This document shows positions 8,277-17,370 of a stretch of 64,000 nt of DNA, one piece after another. Source of the stretch: an uncultured beta proteobacterium. Its GTDB lineage: Bacteria; Pseudomonadota; Gammaproteobacteria; Burkholderiales; Rhodocyclaceae. The notes under the pieces are model-generated. The model was not told where the DNA came from and searched no databases. It saw only the letters and a program-made list of their open reading frames with translations. The position numbers and the translations under genes were made by a program. The first letter of the stretch is position 1, and each line of letters opens with the position of its first letter. The DNA lies in the NCBI GenBank assembly GCA_903848955.1, contig CAINHS010000089.1, positions 29,626 through 93,625 of the forward strand. Reading direction: 5' to 3'.

Positions 8277-9347
8277 ATGAGTCTTTGGCTTGATGAGTTG
8301 GCTGTGAGAGTCGGCGCCGGAGAGCGCCCGGCACTGGCGCGGGCGCTGTCGCTGGCCGAGCGGGATTCCGCCGCTGCCGCCGGCCTCCTCGCGCGCCTGG
8401 CGGACAAGCTGGGCCGGGCGCATGTTATTGGCATTACCGGGCCGCCGGGTGCGGGCAAGTCCACCCTGGCCGGCGTCATGCTGCGGCATTTCCTGCAGTT
8501 GGGGCGGCGCGTGGCGGTGCTGGCGGTGGATCCGTCGAGTCCGGTGAGCGGCGGCGCCCTGCTGGGCGACCGCTTCCGCATCGGCGAGGCGGCCGCCGAC
8601 GCGCGTTGTTTCATCCGCTCGACGGCCAGCCGCGGCAGCCTCGGCGGCCTGACCGGCGCCAGCCGTCAAATGGTGGCGCTGATGGACGCCGCCGGGTTCG
8701 ATCTGGTGTTGGTCGAAACGGTGGGTACCGGCCAGGCCGAGATCGATGTCGCCGCGCTGGCCGACTCGACGCTGGTGGTCTTTCCGCCGGGCCTCGGCGA
8801 CGAGTTGCAGGCGATCAAGGCCGGCATCCTCGAACTGGCGGACTTGCTGGTGGTGACCAAGAGCGATACGGCCGCTGCCATGCAGGCCTGCCAGGCGCTG
8901 CACGCGGTGGCGCCGCTGTGGCGCAATGCACCGCCGGTTCATGCGGTCAGCGCGCTGACCGGCGAGGGCATTGCGGCGCTGGTCGAGGCAGTTCTCGCCC
9001 GTGCCGAGGGTTCGCCGCAAGCGCGGCGGCGCGGCGGCCGGTTCGCGCCGGCGGCGCCTTGTTCGCTGGCCGAGGGCTTTGAGGAGTTGCAGCGCAAACT
9101 GGAGCGGCGCCTGCCCGCCGCCCTGTGGGCGGGTGTGTCGCTGCAGCCGGAGAACGCGAACCGGGATGCCGGCTCAGCCGGCTTCCAGCTTCGGCTCGGG
9201 GTGCCGCCCGGCGGCGATTCGTTTCAACTCGGCGCTGTCGCCGGAGCACTCATGATTCTTGCCGCAGACATGGATTTGAGTTGCAGCGTCGGCGATCCCG
9301 ACCCGGCGCGCGGCAGCGTGCACGTGCTGCTTGAACATCTGAAGTAA
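8277..9347 (+). CDS. meaB: MeaB/ArgK-type G3E-like GTPase
   Basis: 356 residues. P-loop GPPGAGKST at about 56-64, switch segments AVDPSSP and ETVGTGQAE, and TKSD in place of the usual NKxD base-recognition motif. MeaB proteins chaperone adenosylcobalamin-dependent acyl-CoA mutases. No mutase gene is in the window. The C-terminal 90 or so residues (with GVPPGGDSFQLGAVAG) do not look like the standard MeaB dimerisation arm, so the family role may not carry over. GAGGG precedes the ATG. It is divergent from gntR and convergent with the dodecin gene, sharing a bidirectional terminator with it. Confidence 0.85.
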   Translation: MSLWLDELAVRVGAGERPALARALSLAERDSAAAAGLLARLADKLGRAHVIGITGPPGAGKSTLAGVMLRHFLQLGRRVAVLAVDPSSPVSGGALLGDRFRIGEAAADARCFIRSTASRGSLGGLTGASRQMVALMDAAGFDLVLVETVGTGQAEIDVAALADSTLVVFPPGLGDELQAIKAGILELADLLVVTKSDTAAAMQACQALHAVAPLWRNAPPVHAVSALTGEGIAALVEAVLARAEGSPQARRRGGRFAPAAPCSLAEGFEELQRKLERRLPAALWAGVSLQPENANRDAGSAGFQLRLGVPPGGDSFQLGAVAGALMILAADMDLSCSVGDPDPARGSVHVLLEHLK

Positions 9348-9416
9348 ATCGAGGGAAGATCGGTCGCCGCGCACCGCCCGCGGCACGCTCCCGGCAAGCC
9401 TGGCGCAGCACCAAAA

Positions 9417-9443
9417 AAAACGGGGACCTGGCGTCCCCGTTTT
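9417..9443. terminator. Bidirectional rho-independent terminator
   Basis: An 11-bp stem (AAAACGGGGAC, 9417-9427, with GTCCCCGTTTT, 9433-9443) has a 5-nt loop. An A-run on the left gives eight U residues to minus-strand transcripts (dodecin). The right-hand T-run serves the meaB-like gene on the plus strand. Confidence 0.85.
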
Positions 9444-9471
9444 GCACCGTTCGCAGTGCTTGTGCGAATGG

Positions 9472-9699
9472 CTAGTCTTCGTATTTGAATGACATGGAAA
9501 CGCGTGCCCGATAAGCCACCACCTTGCCGCCGTCAATCTTCATGTCCAGCTTGGTGATTTCAGCGACACGCAGATTGCGCAATGTCTTGGCGGCAGATTC
9601 GACAGCGGCGCGGGCGGCGTCTTCCCAGGAAGCGGGGCTGGAACCTACAACTTCGACGATCTTATAGACAGGATTCGCATCCTTCGATTTCTTTGCCAT
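9472..9699 (-). CDS. Dodecin family flavin-binding protein
   Basis: 75 residues, the normal dodecin size, with the typical VYKIVEVVGSSPASWEDAARAAVE start and the conserved tryptophan that stacks on flavin. The C-terminal YRARVSMSFKYE strand matches the family. Dodecins form hollow dodecamers that bind flavins (or CoA in some members). I chose the ATG at 9697-9699 because GGAGG lies 5 nt upstream; a GTG two codons earlier is less likely. It stands alone between convergent meaB and the hcr genes. A flavin buffer near flavoenzymes is plausible but unproven. Confidence 0.92.
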   Translation of the reverse strand: MAKKSKDANPVYKIVEVVGSSPASWEDAARAAVESAAKTLRNLRVAEITKLDMKIDGGKVVAYRARVSMSFKYED

Positions 9700-9818
9700 G
9701 CTCACCTCCGATGAAATATTGGTTTGGGCTGATCACGGCGACCAGCCGTTACATCATAGCCCATTCTCATAATGCATTCGACGGCAACCGCGCTGCAACG
9801 GCGCCTTGCCGGCAGGCA

Positions 9819-10802
9819 TCAGGCGGACGCGGCCCACAGCCGTTTTGCCAGACGCTTGGCCAGCACCGGCGTTGCGCGGCGACGGTAGGCGACGCTGATC
9901 ACGGTGGTTTCCATCGGCTGCGTGCCGCGCCTGATCTGGCGGTCGATGCCGGACAGCGCGGCATCGTCGAGCGTCTTTCCCGCCAGAGCGTCGAGACCGC
10001 CGATCAGTTCCGGGCGCGAGGACACGCCGGTGCAGGCAATGCGCAACTCGCCGATCAGATCGCCGGTGCGGCGCAGGGCCACGGCGACGCCGGTCAGCGG
10101 AAAATCGATGGCGCCGCGTATCTGCAGCTTTTCGTAGGCGCTGAGCCAGCCGTCGGCGAGCGGTACGCGCACCGACAGCAGCAGTTCGCCCGGGGCGAGC
10201 GACAGCCACGCCATGCCGTCGTCGCGATAGAACTCGCTCAACGGCAGGTTGCGCATACCCTGCGGACCGAGGATCTGCACCTCTGCGCCGAGCACCAGCA
10301 GGGCCGGCGCCACGTCGCCGCTGAAGGCGGCCCAGCAGCGCGGCGACTTGGTCGCCACGCGGCAGGTGTCGCCGGCGATTTTCATGCAGTTGTCGATCGC
10401 GTCGCGCCAGGGTTCGCTCTGGTTGTAATACATGCAGCGCGTATCGAGACAGAGGTTGCCGCCCAGCGTGGCGGCGGCGCGGTGGGTCGGCCCGGCTACG
10501 GCCGCTGCCGCCTGCGCCAGGGCCGGCAGGCGGGCCCTGGCCACCGGATCGGCGGCGAGCGTGGCCAGCGTGACGCCGGCGCCGATGTGCAGCCGGTCGT
10601 CGACCACGCGCAGTTCGGACAGTTCGGCGATGCGGCCGAGGTCGATGACGGCATCGGCCGTCACCAGTCCGCGGCGCATGTTGGGCAGCAGATCGGTACC
10701 GCCGGCGATGAAGCGGCTGGCCGGATACTCGCCGCGCAGACGCACGGCCTCGGCGGCGCTGGCCGGGCGCAGCAGACGGAAATCGGACAGGGCGGCCATC
10801 AT
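9819..10802 (-). CDS. hcrB: 4-Hydroxybenzoyl-CoA reductase, beta subunit (FAD and [4Fe-4S])
   Basis: 327 residues of the molybdenum-hydroxylase FAD subunit family. The FAD loop [11 protein letters not shown] is at 33-43 and GGN at 114-116. Between them and the rest of the domain is an insertion with cysteines at 118, 123, 139, 147 and 156. The last four match the spacing of the [4Fe-4S] ligands unique to 4-hydroxybenzoyl-CoA reductase HcrB, which allow low-potential electron transfer in the dehydroxylating direction. The first ATG overlaps the hcrA stop by 4 bp. It is the last gene of hcrCAB. Confidence 0.92.
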   Translation of the reverse strand: MMAALSDFRLLRPASAAEAVRLRGEYPASRFIAGGTDLLPNMRRGLVTADAVIDLGRIAELSELRVVDDRLHIGAGVTLATLAADPVARARLPALAQAAAAVAGPTHRAAATLGGNLCLDTRCMYYNQSEPWRDAIDNCMKIAGDTCRVATKSPRCWAAFSGDVAPALLVLGAEVQILGPQGMRNLPLSEFYRDDGMAWLSLAPGELLLSVRVPLADGWLSAYEKLQIRGAIDFPLTGVAVALRRTGDLIGELRIACTGVSSRPELIGGLDALAGKTLDDAALSGIDRQIRRGTQPMETTVISVAYRRRATPVLAKRLAKRLWAASA

Positions 10803-13159
10803 GCGGCTCCTTCGGCGGACGCCGCCGGTCTGGCAGCGGGGGTTTTCTGATTGAGCGCGTCAAAGACGCGGACGGCGGTGATCGGCAGCGCACGGAAACG
10901 CTGCCCGGTGGCGTCCTCGACCGCCGCGGCGAGCGCCGACATGAAGCCGGAGAGGGGACCTTCGCTGGCTTCCTTGGCGCCGAAGGGGCCGTTGGGGTCG
11001 ATGCTCTCGACGATATGCACCTCGATGTCGGGTGATTCGACGATGGTCGGCACCCGGTAATCGAGCATGTTGGCGGCCATGTGGTGGCCGTTCTCGTAAA
11101 CGGTTTCCTCGCTGATGGCCTGGCCCATGCCCATCCAGACGGCGCCCTGCACCTGGCCCTCGACCGACATCGGATTGATGGCGAAGCCGCAGTCGATGGC
11201 GGCCCAGACCTTCTCCACCGTGACCTTGCCGAGATCGAGGTCGACGCTGACTTCGACCGCCTGTGCCGCATACGAGAAGCCCATGGTGGAACCGACGGCG
11301 CCGCCGCGCTGCTTGCCGCCCTGGAATTCCGCCGGGCAGGTGAAGCTGCCCTTGATCGTGAGCGTGCCGGTGGCCACCAGCGCTTCCTCGGTCACCTCGG
11401 CGAAGGGGATTTGCCGCTGCGGGTCGGCGACGCTGCACGCCGCCTCGCCCAGCCAGACCACCTCCGCCTCATCGACCTCGAGGCGTTTCGCCGCCGCGGC
11501 GACGAGGATGCGCTTGAGATTTTCCGCCGCGTTCGCCGCGGCGTTGCCGACCATGAAGGTGACGCGCGAGGAATAGGAGCCGTTGTCCTTGGGTGTGATG
11601 GCCGAATCGTTGGCGATGATGCGGATGCGGCTGTAGTCGATGCCGAGCACTTCGGCGACGACCTGGGTGATGATGGTCGATGATCCCTGACCGATGTCGG
11701 AGGCGCCGGTGAGGATGGTGACGCTGGCGTCGAAGTCGAGCTTGAGGATGATCACCGCATGCGGCTCGCCGGACCAGTGCACCGGCTTGGCCGAGCCGCT
11801 GACGAAATGCGAGCAGGCCATGCCGAGGCCGCGACCCTTGCCCAGCTTGCCCTTGCGCGCCTGCCAGGCGCTGGCCGCTTCGACCCAGTCGAGGCATTCG
11901 GGCAGGCCGTAGGACATCACCTTGAGGCCGTTGATGGTGTCCGTCGGCGCCTTGAGCAGGTTGCGCCGCCGCACCTCGATCGGGTCGAGTCCGAGTTCGG
12001 CCGCCATGACATCGAGCTGCGACTCGAAGGCGAAGCGGATATTCACCGTGCCGTGGCCGCGCATGGCGCCGCACGCCGGTGTGTTGGCATAGACGCGGTA
12101 GCCGTCGTACTTGACCGCCGGGATGTCATACAGCCCGTTGAGCAGCGCACCCGAGTAGAGGATGGTGACCAGGCCGTAGCCGCCGTAGGCGCCGCCGCGC
12201 TGCACCACTTCCGCCTCGCAGGCCGTCAGGCGGCCGTCGGCGGTCATGCCCAGCTTCATGCGGATATGGCTTTCGGGCCGTCCGCGATGGCTGAGGAAGG
12301 TCTCTTCGCGCGTCTGCAGCAGGCGCACGGTGCCGCGCGCGGCACGCGCCAGCATGGCGCAGATGACTTCGAAATTCAGCGACTCGGTGCGATGGCCGAA
12401 ACCGCCGCCGATGAAGGGCTTGATGACGCGGATGTGCGCCGCTTCCATCTTGAGGCAGCGCGCCAGCGTCAGATGCACGTAGTAGGGCACCTGGGTCACC
12501 GACCAGAGGGTCAGGTGGCCGCGCTCGGCGTCGTAGGTAGCCAGCGCCGCGTTGGGCTCCATCATGGCGTGATGGACTTCGGCGCATTCGTAGTTGTCCT
12601 CGCGCACCAGGTCGGCGGCGGCGAAGCCGGCGGCGGTGTCGCCGAATTCGTTGTGCACGGCGCGCTCGATGTTGCCCGGCTTGTTGTCGTGCAGCAGCAC
12701 GGCGTCCGGCTGGCGCGCCGCGGCGGCGCTGAAGTAGGCCGGCAGCTCGCGCACGCGCAGGCGGATCAGGGCCAGCGCCGCATCCGCCGTCGCTTCGTCG
12801 ATGGCGGCGACGGCAGCGACCGGATCGCCGATGTAGCGCACCCGGCCGCGCGCCAGCGGAAACTCGTTCTGCGCGATCGGGATCACGCCATAGGGCATGT
12901 CGCATTCGTCGCCGGTGATCACGGCGCGCACCCCGGGCAGCGCCAGGGCGGCGCTGACATCGACTTCGAGCAGGTCGGCATGGGCGTAGGGGCTGCGCAG
13001 GATCTTGCCGAACAGTGCGCCGCCGGCCGGCAGGTCGGCCGTGTAGCGCGCTGTGCCGGTGACCTTTTCGATGCCATCGACGAAGGGCAGGCGTGCGCCG
13101 ACGCCGTGCGGCAGGCCGGCCGGTGCCAGCGTCACCACCTTGCGTTCCGGCGCGTTCAT
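10799..13159 (-). CDS. hcrA: 4-Hydroxybenzoyl-CoA reductase, alpha subunit (molybdopterin)
   Basis: 786 residues of the xanthine-oxidase-family large subunit, near the size of Thauera HcrA. Visible are the N-terminal hammerhead domain ([13 protein letters not shown]), the molybdopterin loops GGGFGHRTE and GQGSST, and the catalytic glutamate loop GAKEASEGP. It reductively removes the 4-hydroxy group of 4-hydroxybenzoyl-CoA to give benzoyl-CoA. The ATG at 13157-13159 overlaps the hcrC stop (ATGA) and has GGAG 8 nt upstream. Neighbouring hcrB carries the 4Fe-4S loop, which favours this reductase over a generic aldehyde or xanthine dehydrogenase. Confidence 0.92.
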   Translation of the reverse strand: MNAPERKVVTLAPAGLPHGVGARLPFVDGIEKVTGTARYTADLPAGGALFGKILRSPYAHADLLEVDVSAALALPGVRAVITGDECDMPYGVIPIAQNEFPLARGRVRYIGDPVAAVAAIDEATADAALALIRLRVRELPAYFSAAAARQPDAVLLHDNKPGNIERAVHNEFGDTAAGFAAADLVREDNYECAEVHHAMMEPNAALATYDAERGHLTLWSVTQVPYYVHLTLARCLKMEAAHIRVIKPFIGGGFGHRTESLNFEVICAMLARAARGTVRLLQTREETFLSHRGRPESHIRMKLGMTADGRLTACEAEVVQRGGAYGGYGLVTILYSGALLNGLYDIPAVKYDGYRVYANTPACGAMRGHGTVNIRFAFESQLDVMAAELGLDPIEVRRRNLLKAPTDTINGLKVMSYGLPECLDWVEAASAWQARKGKLGKGRGLGMACSHFVSGSAKPVHWSGEPHAVIILKLDFDASVTILTGASDIGQGSSTIITQVVAEVLGIDYSRIRIIANDSAITPKDNGSYSSRVTFMVGNAAANAAENLKRILVAAAAKRLEVDEAEVVWLGEAACSVADPQRQIPFAEVTEEALVATGTLTIKGSFTCPAEFQGGKQRGGAVGSTMGFSYAAQAVEVSVDLDLGKVTVEKVWAAIDCGFAINPMSVEGQVQGAVWMGMGQAISEETVYENGHHMAANMLDYRVPTIVESPDIEVHIVESIDPNGPFGAKEASEGPLSGFMSALAAAVEDATGQRFRALPITAVRVFDALNQKTPAARPAASAEGAA

Positions 13160-13632
13160 GCTGAAAGCTCCGTGGTGGCCGAGGCGGCGGCCACCGACTC
13201 GATGATCTTGACATAGCCGGTGCAGCGGCACAGGTTGCCGGCCAGCGCGGCCTTGATCTGCGCCCGCTGCGGATGCGGGTTGCTGCGCAGCAGGGCTTCG
13301 GCGGCCATGATCATGCCCGGCGTGCAGAAGCCGCACTGCGTCCCCAGGTGTTCGTGGAAGGCGCGCTGCAGCCGCGACAGATTGCCGGCATGGCTCAAGC
13401 CTTCGATGGTTTCGATCTCGCTTCCGGCGACGCTGTGGGCCAGCGTGCTGCAGGCCAGGCGCGGGCGGCTGTCGACCAGCACGGTGCAGGCGCCGCATTC
13501 GCCGCCGTCGCAACCCTGCTTGGTGCCGGTGAGTCCGAGCGCGTCGCGCAGATAGTCGATCAACAGGGTGTTGTCGGCCACGGCATCTTCACGAGGCTTG
13601 CCGTTGACCGAGAGTCTAAGAATGGATTTCAC
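13156..13632 (-). CDS. hcrC: 4-Hydroxybenzoyl-CoA reductase, gamma subunit ([2Fe-2S])
   Basis: 158 residues. The N-terminal plant-type ferredoxin fold has [13 protein letters not shown]; the C-terminal four-helix domain has CGFCTPGM and CRCTGY, giving two [2Fe-2S] clusters. The start is a GTG at 13630-13632 with AAGGA 7 nt upstream; in-frame ATGs further upstream would add a non-homologous leader. It is the first gene of hcrCAB, coupled to hcrA by an ATGA overlap. Electrons probably arrive from a ferredoxin, as in Thauera. Confidence 0.93.
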   Translation of the reverse strand: MKSILRLSVNGKPREDAVADNTLLIDYLRDALGLTGTKQGCDGGECGACTVLVDSRPRLACSTLAHSVAGSEIETIEGLSHAGNLSRLQRAFHEHLGTQCGFCTPGMIMAAEALLRSNPHPQRAQIKAALAGNLCRCTGYVKIIESVAAASATTELSA

Positions 13633-13710
13633 GTGAATTTCCTTTCGGCAGATTGGCCCCGGCCATGACCGGCGACGCCCATGACAATGATCCGGCAACG
13701 GTGATTAGTC

Positions 13711-13741
13711 TACTATACCAATTGTTGGAGTTCCATCCATA
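13711..13741 (-). promoter_or_regulatory. Candidate hcrCAB promoter/operator region
   Basis: In the 155-bp gap before hcrC the minus strand has a TATAGT -10-like box (13712-13717) without a good -35 box. Next to it are CCAATTGTTGG (13718-13728) and TGGAGTTCCA (13726-13735), both dyads. The neighbouring MarR gene makes these plausible operators. This is pattern reading only. Confidence 0.35.
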
Positions 13742-13787
13742 TTGACAAAAATCGCCTGCCCGTTGCGTCGCACGGAGCGACGGCCGC

Positions 13788-14258
13788 TCAGCGGTGTTCG
13801 GGAAACACTTTCTGCAGCAGCGTGAAGAACAGCTTGCGCTCGGCATCGCTGAAATTCTGCAGCAGCCGCTTTTCGTGCTGGCTGACCTGGCGCTTCAGCT
13901 TGCGCAGCAGGTCGCCGCCGGCGGCGGTCAGCCGGATGGCGTTGGAACGGCGGTCGTGCAGGGCCGCGCGCCTTTCCACCAGGCCGCGCCGCTCGAGATT
14001 GTCGATGACGGTGACGACCGTCGAGCGGTCAAGCCGGGCGGCGCGGGCAAGGTCGCTTTGTTTGAGGTCGGGGTTGGCTTCGATGATGACCAGTACGCCG
14101 AACAGGCCGGGCGTGACGTCCTCTTCTCCCGGGCCCATGGCGAAATCCCTGAAGAGGGCGATCTGCGCCATGCGCAACTGATAACCGACCAGTCCGGGCA
14201 AGATTCCGTAGTCGAGTCGGGCGTGCCTGGCATTTTCAGGTTTCTTGGCGGGAGTCAT
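13788..14258 (-). CDS. MarR-family transcriptional regulator
   Basis: 156 residues with a winged helix-turn-helix at about 60-120 (LKQSDLARAARLDRSTVVTVIDNLERRGLVER) and the wing HDRRSNAIRLT typical of MarR. Flanking helices would form the dimer. It lies between the TRAP transporter and hcrCAB on the same strand, 155 bp upstream of hcrC. A role in controlling hcr genes in response to a phenolic acid or its CoA thioester is likely from position. The ATG at 14256-14258 has only a poor Shine-Dalgarno. Confidence 0.9.
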   Translation of the reverse strand: MTPAKKPENARHARLDYGILPGLVGYQLRMAQIALFRDFAMGPGEEDVTPGLFGVLVIIEANPDLKQSDLARAARLDRSTVVTVIDNLERRGLVERRAALHDRRSNAIRLTAAGGDLLRKLKRQVSQHEKRLLQNFSDAERKLFFTLLQKVFPEHR

Positions 14259-14305
14259 TTTCCAGAGGTCGGTGTGCCGCCGGGTTTCCCCGGCGGCCGT
14301 GCAAC

Positions 14306-15343
14306 TTACTTGTCGTACTGGTTGATCAGGGCTCTGGCCGCATCGAGCAGTTTCTGGCCGTCGCCGCCCTTGACTGCAACATCCTTGATCCAGTCCTGGG
14401 CGACGTTTTCAGTGGCCTTCTCCCAGCGCTGATACTCGGCCGCTGAAAGCACCGTGACGCTATTGCCGCGATCTGTCGCTGCCTTGCGTCCCGGCACGAT
14501 GGTGCCGTCCCAGACCTTGCCGGCCCAGGCGGAAGCCTCGGCGCCGCTGTTGGCATCGATCACTTTCTTCAGGTCGGCCGGCAGGCTGTTGTATTTGGCC
14601 TCGTTCATGGCTACGACGAAGATGGTGTTGGACATCTTGCGCTGGCCGGCACCGGTCTCGGTGTGAAACTTGGTGACCTCATGCACCTTGAGCCCCGGCA
14701 CGACCTCCCACGGCAGCGAGGCGCCGTCGACCACGCCCTTGGAGATCGCTTCCTGGACCTGCGGTGCCGGCATCTGGATCGGCGTTGCGCCCAGAGCGGA
14801 CAGCATGCGCGTGCCGATGCGGGTCGGTGCGCGCACCTTGAGCCCCTTCAGGTCCTCGAGCGTTTTCACCTGCTTGCCGGCAAAGTGCAGTTCGGCACCG
14901 TCATGCACGTGCGCCATGAGAATCCGGGTGCCCTTGAATTCGTCGAGCGAGTTTTTCTGTATGTATTCCCAGAATGCGCGGCTGCTGCCTTCGGCGGTCT
15001 TGGTCATGAACGGGATTTCGAAGACTTCCGACTTGATGAAGCGTCCCGCCTGATACGTCGGAACGGTCCAGATGATGTCGGCGACACCGTCCTTGGCCTG
15101 GTCGAAGAGTTGCGGCGGCGTGCCGCCCAACTGCATGGCCGGATAGATCTGGCACTTGAGCCGGTTGTTGGATTCCTTGGCGATTTTCTCGCACCACGGC
15201 CCGAGGAAAAGCTTTTGCGAAGTCGCATTGGGCGACAGGAAATGATGCACCTTGAGGGTGACTTCCTGCGCCGACAGGGGGCCGGCGGCAAAGCCAAGGA
15301 CCAGCGCGGTCACGAGCGGGGCAAGCTTCTTGTGCAACTGCAT
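14306..15343 (-). CDS. dctP: TRAP transporter substrate-binding protein
   Basis: 345 residues. A signal peptide (about 1-25: K-rich start, hydrophobic core, ending LSAQ) precedes a DctP-type periplasmic binding protein. The family arginine region KGLKVRAPTRIGTRML and the VVDGASLPWEVV segment are present. GAGGAG is 7 nt upstream of the ATG. It is the third gene of a dctQ-dctM-dctP set embedded between aromatic-degradation genes. An organic or aromatic carboxylate such as 4-hydroxybenzoate is a reasonable ligand, by context only. Confidence 0.92.
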   Translation of the reverse strand: MQLHKKLAPLVTALVLGFAAGPLSAQEVTLKVHHFLSPNATSQKLFLGPWCEKIAKESNNRLKCQIYPAMQLGGTPPQLFDQAKDGVADIIWTVPTYQAGRFIKSEVFEIPFMTKTAEGSSRAFWEYIQKNSLDEFKGTRILMAHVHDGAELHFAGKQVKTLEDLKGLKVRAPTRIGTRMLSALGATPIQMPAPQVQEAISKGVVDGASLPWEVVPGLKVHEVTKFHTETGAGQRKMSNTIFVVAMNEAKYNSLPADLKKVIDANSGAEASAWAGKVWDGTIVPGRKAATDRGNSVTVLSAAEYQRWEKATENVAQDWIKDVAVKGGDGQKLLDAARALINQYDK

Positions 15344-15388
15344 GTGTAATCTCCTCGTTATTGGATGTGGGACAAGGGGGATGCCTGA

Positions 15389-16720
15389 TCAACCGCCGAA
15401 GGTTCGCACCAGATAGAGCGAGACGATCGGGAAAAACACCAGCAGCGTGATGCGTATGAAGTCCGAAATCAGGAAGGGAATGACGCCCTTGAAGGTTTCC
15501 ATCAGCGGCACATCGACCGCCAGCCGGTTGATGACATACACGTTCATGCCCACCGGCGGGTGCACCAGGCCGATTTCGACCACCATGAGGGCGAGGATAC
15601 CAAACCAGATCGACTTGTCGACCTGCGGCAGGCCGAAGAAATCCAGTCCCATGATCATGGGATAGAAGATCGGGATGGTCAGCAGGATCATCGCCAGCGC
15701 GTCCATGACGCAGCCGAGCAGGACGTAGATGAGCAGGATCATGCCCATCACCAGCAAGGGCGACATGCCGCTGCCCTTGACCCACTCGGCGAGTTCGACC
15801 GGCATCTGCGACACCGCCAGCGCGGTGTTCATCATGTCGGCGCCGAGCAGCACCAGGTAGATCATGGCCGTCGCCATGGCGGTGCCGAGCAGGGTCTTTT
15901 CCACCTGCTCGCGGCCCATGTTGCCGGAGAGGAAGGCGAGGATGCCGCAGCAGGCGGCGCCGATCGACGCCGCCTCGGTCGGGTTGGCCCAGCCGCCGTA
16001 GATGCCGACGATGACCACGACGAACACCAGCAGTACCGGCAGCACCTGCAGCAGGCAGCGGATGCGCTCCGGCCACGGAATGCGCGGCCCGGCGGGCCCG
16101 GCCGCCGGGTTGAGGCTGACCACTATCTGTACCACCAGCATGTAGCCGAGCATGGCGATGATGCCGGGCAGGATGGCGGCCATGAACAGCTTGCCGATCG
16201 ATTCCTGGGTCAGGATGGCGTAGATCACCAGCGGCACCGACGGCGGAATCATGATGCCGAGCGTGCCGCCTGCCGCCAGCGCACCGGTGGCCAGCGAGCC
16301 GGAATAGCCGTAGCGCTTCAACTCGGGCAGCGCCACCTGGCCCATGGTCGCGGCCGTCGCCAGGGATGAGCCGCAGATCGCGCCGAAGCCGGCGCAGGCG
16401 CCGATGGCGGCCATGGCGATGCCGCCCTTGCGATGGCCGATGAAGGCGCTGACGAAGCGGAACAGGGAGCGGCTGAGGCCGCCGTGGGTGGCGAACTGCC
16501 CCATCAGCAGGAATAGCGGAATCACCACCAGATCGTAATTGGACAGCCGGGCGTAGGCGAGGTTCTTCAGCGAGTTGAGCAGCGGTCCGGTTTCGCCGCC
16601 GGTAAGGTAGAGGTAGCCGCCGCCGCCGGCAATGAACATGGCGACGCCGATCGGCACGCGCAGCACCAGCAGCGTCAGCAGGAAGCCGAAAATGACGAAG
16701 CCGACCTGCGTCCCGCTCAT
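15389..16720 (-). CDS. dctM: TRAP transporter large permease
   Basis: 443 residues, nearly all hydrophobic, with about 12 membrane segments. DctM signature stretches such as CGSSLATAATMGQVALPE and LGIMIPPSVPLVIYAI are clear. The ATG at 16718-16720 overlaps the dctQ stop (ATGA) and has GGAG 7 nt upstream; a longer open frame upstream lies inside dctQ and is not used. It is the ion-coupled translocation subunit of the TRAP system. Confidence 0.94.
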   Translation of the reverse strand: MSGTQVGFVIFGFLLTLLVLRVPIGVAMFIAGGGGYLYLTGGETGPLLNSLKNLAYARLSNYDLVVIPLFLLMGQFATHGGLSRSLFRFVSAFIGHRKGGIAMAAIGACAGFGAICGSSLATAATMGQVALPELKRYGYSGSLATGALAAGGTLGIMIPPSVPLVIYAILTQESIGKLFMAAILPGIIAMLGYMLVVQIVVSLNPAAGPAGPRIPWPERIRCLLQVLPVLLVFVVVIVGIYGGWANPTEAASIGAACCGILAFLSGNMGREQVEKTLLGTAMATAMIYLVLLGADMMNTALAVSQMPVELAEWVKGSGMSPLLVMGMILLIYVLLGCVMDALAMILLTIPIFYPMIMGLDFFGLPQVDKSIWFGILALMVVEIGLVHPPVGMNVYVINRLAVDVPLMETFKGVIPFLISDFIRITLLVFFPIVSLYLVRTFGG

Positions 16721-17259
16721 GATTTCACTCCGCGCCGTGCCCAGGTTTGCACGCACATGTAGAAACCCGCCAGCGCCAGCAGGATGAAGCCGGGTACCAT
16801 CAATGCCTGTGCAATCCACACCGGGATCTCGAGGATCGCCGACGACTCGCCGCCTTCCCTGAGGCTGATGGCGCCGGCCCAGGTGCGCCAGGCCAGAAGC
16901 GTGCCGGCCAGGCCCACCAGCAGCGAGCCCGCGGCATCCAGAAAGCAGCGCTTGCGGCCGGCCAGGCTGGCGGTGAAAAAGTCGACCTTGACGTCGCCGT
17001 GCATCAAGTGGCAATAGGCGAAGAAGGTCGCCGAAGCGAAGGCGGCAAACATTTGCAGGACTTCGACATCGCCCGGCACCGGCGCGCTGAACAGCTTGCG
17101 GCCGACGATCGAGACGATGGACATGACAACCAGGCCGCTGAAGACCAGGCCGCCGCTGAAGGCAAACCATTTGGCGGTCGCCAGCAGCAGGCGTCCGAAG
17201 GGTCCGCTTTCGGCAATGCCCTGATGATGGAGCGGGGCGGAAGCCTGTTGCTCTGCCAC
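16717..17259 (-). CDS. dctQ: TRAP transporter small permease
   Basis: 180 residues with four predicted membrane helices and the DctQ-like segments VVMSIVSIVGRKLF and HGDVKVDFF. The start is GTG at 17257-17259, with AGGAG 8 nt upstream. It heads the TRAP operon; a perfect -10 hexamer TATAAT lies about 75 bp upstream. It caps and stabilises the DctM transporter. Confidence 0.9.
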   Translation of the reverse strand: MAEQQASAPLHHQGIAESGPFGRLLLATAKWFAFSGGLVFSGLVVMSIVSIVGRKLFSAPVPGDVEVLQMFAAFASATFFAYCHLMHGDVKVDFFTASLAGRKRCFLDAAGSLLVGLAGTLLAWRTWAGAISLREGGESSAILEIPVWIAQALMVPGFILLALAGFYMCVQTWARRGVKS

Positions 17260-17333
17260 TCTGTTTTCTCCTCGATTCGCTGTTTCAGTTGCCGCCGGCG
17301 ATCTTCGTCGTCATCCGGCGTTGCCGGAGCGGA

Positions 17334-17339
17334 ATTATA
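17334..17339 (-). promoter_or_regulatory. Possible -10 box upstream of dctQ
   Basis: The minus strand reads TATAAT here, in the 111-bp gap between the phosphatase gene and dctQ. No convincing -35 box is seen at 16-18 bp. It may give the TRAP genes a promoter of their own, separate from the ppsA operon. Confidence 0.3.
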
Positions 17340-17370
17340 GATGGAAGCAAAACAATCCGATGCACAGCGC

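Noticed and set aside
10799..13513. 904-codon version of hcrA
   Set aside because: The extra N-terminus is read in another frame through hcrC. The ATG at 13157-13159 overlaps the hcrC stop and matches the family start.
9819..13632. Xanthine dehydrogenase or carbon-monoxide dehydrogenase assignment for the molybdenum enzyme
   Set aside because: The cysteine-rich insertion in the FAD subunit and the gene neighbourhood point to 4-hydroxybenzoyl-CoA reductase.
13156..13698. Longer hcrC starting at 13698
   Set aside because: The extra 22 residues do not match the family, and the GTG at 13632 has a proper Shine-Dalgarno.
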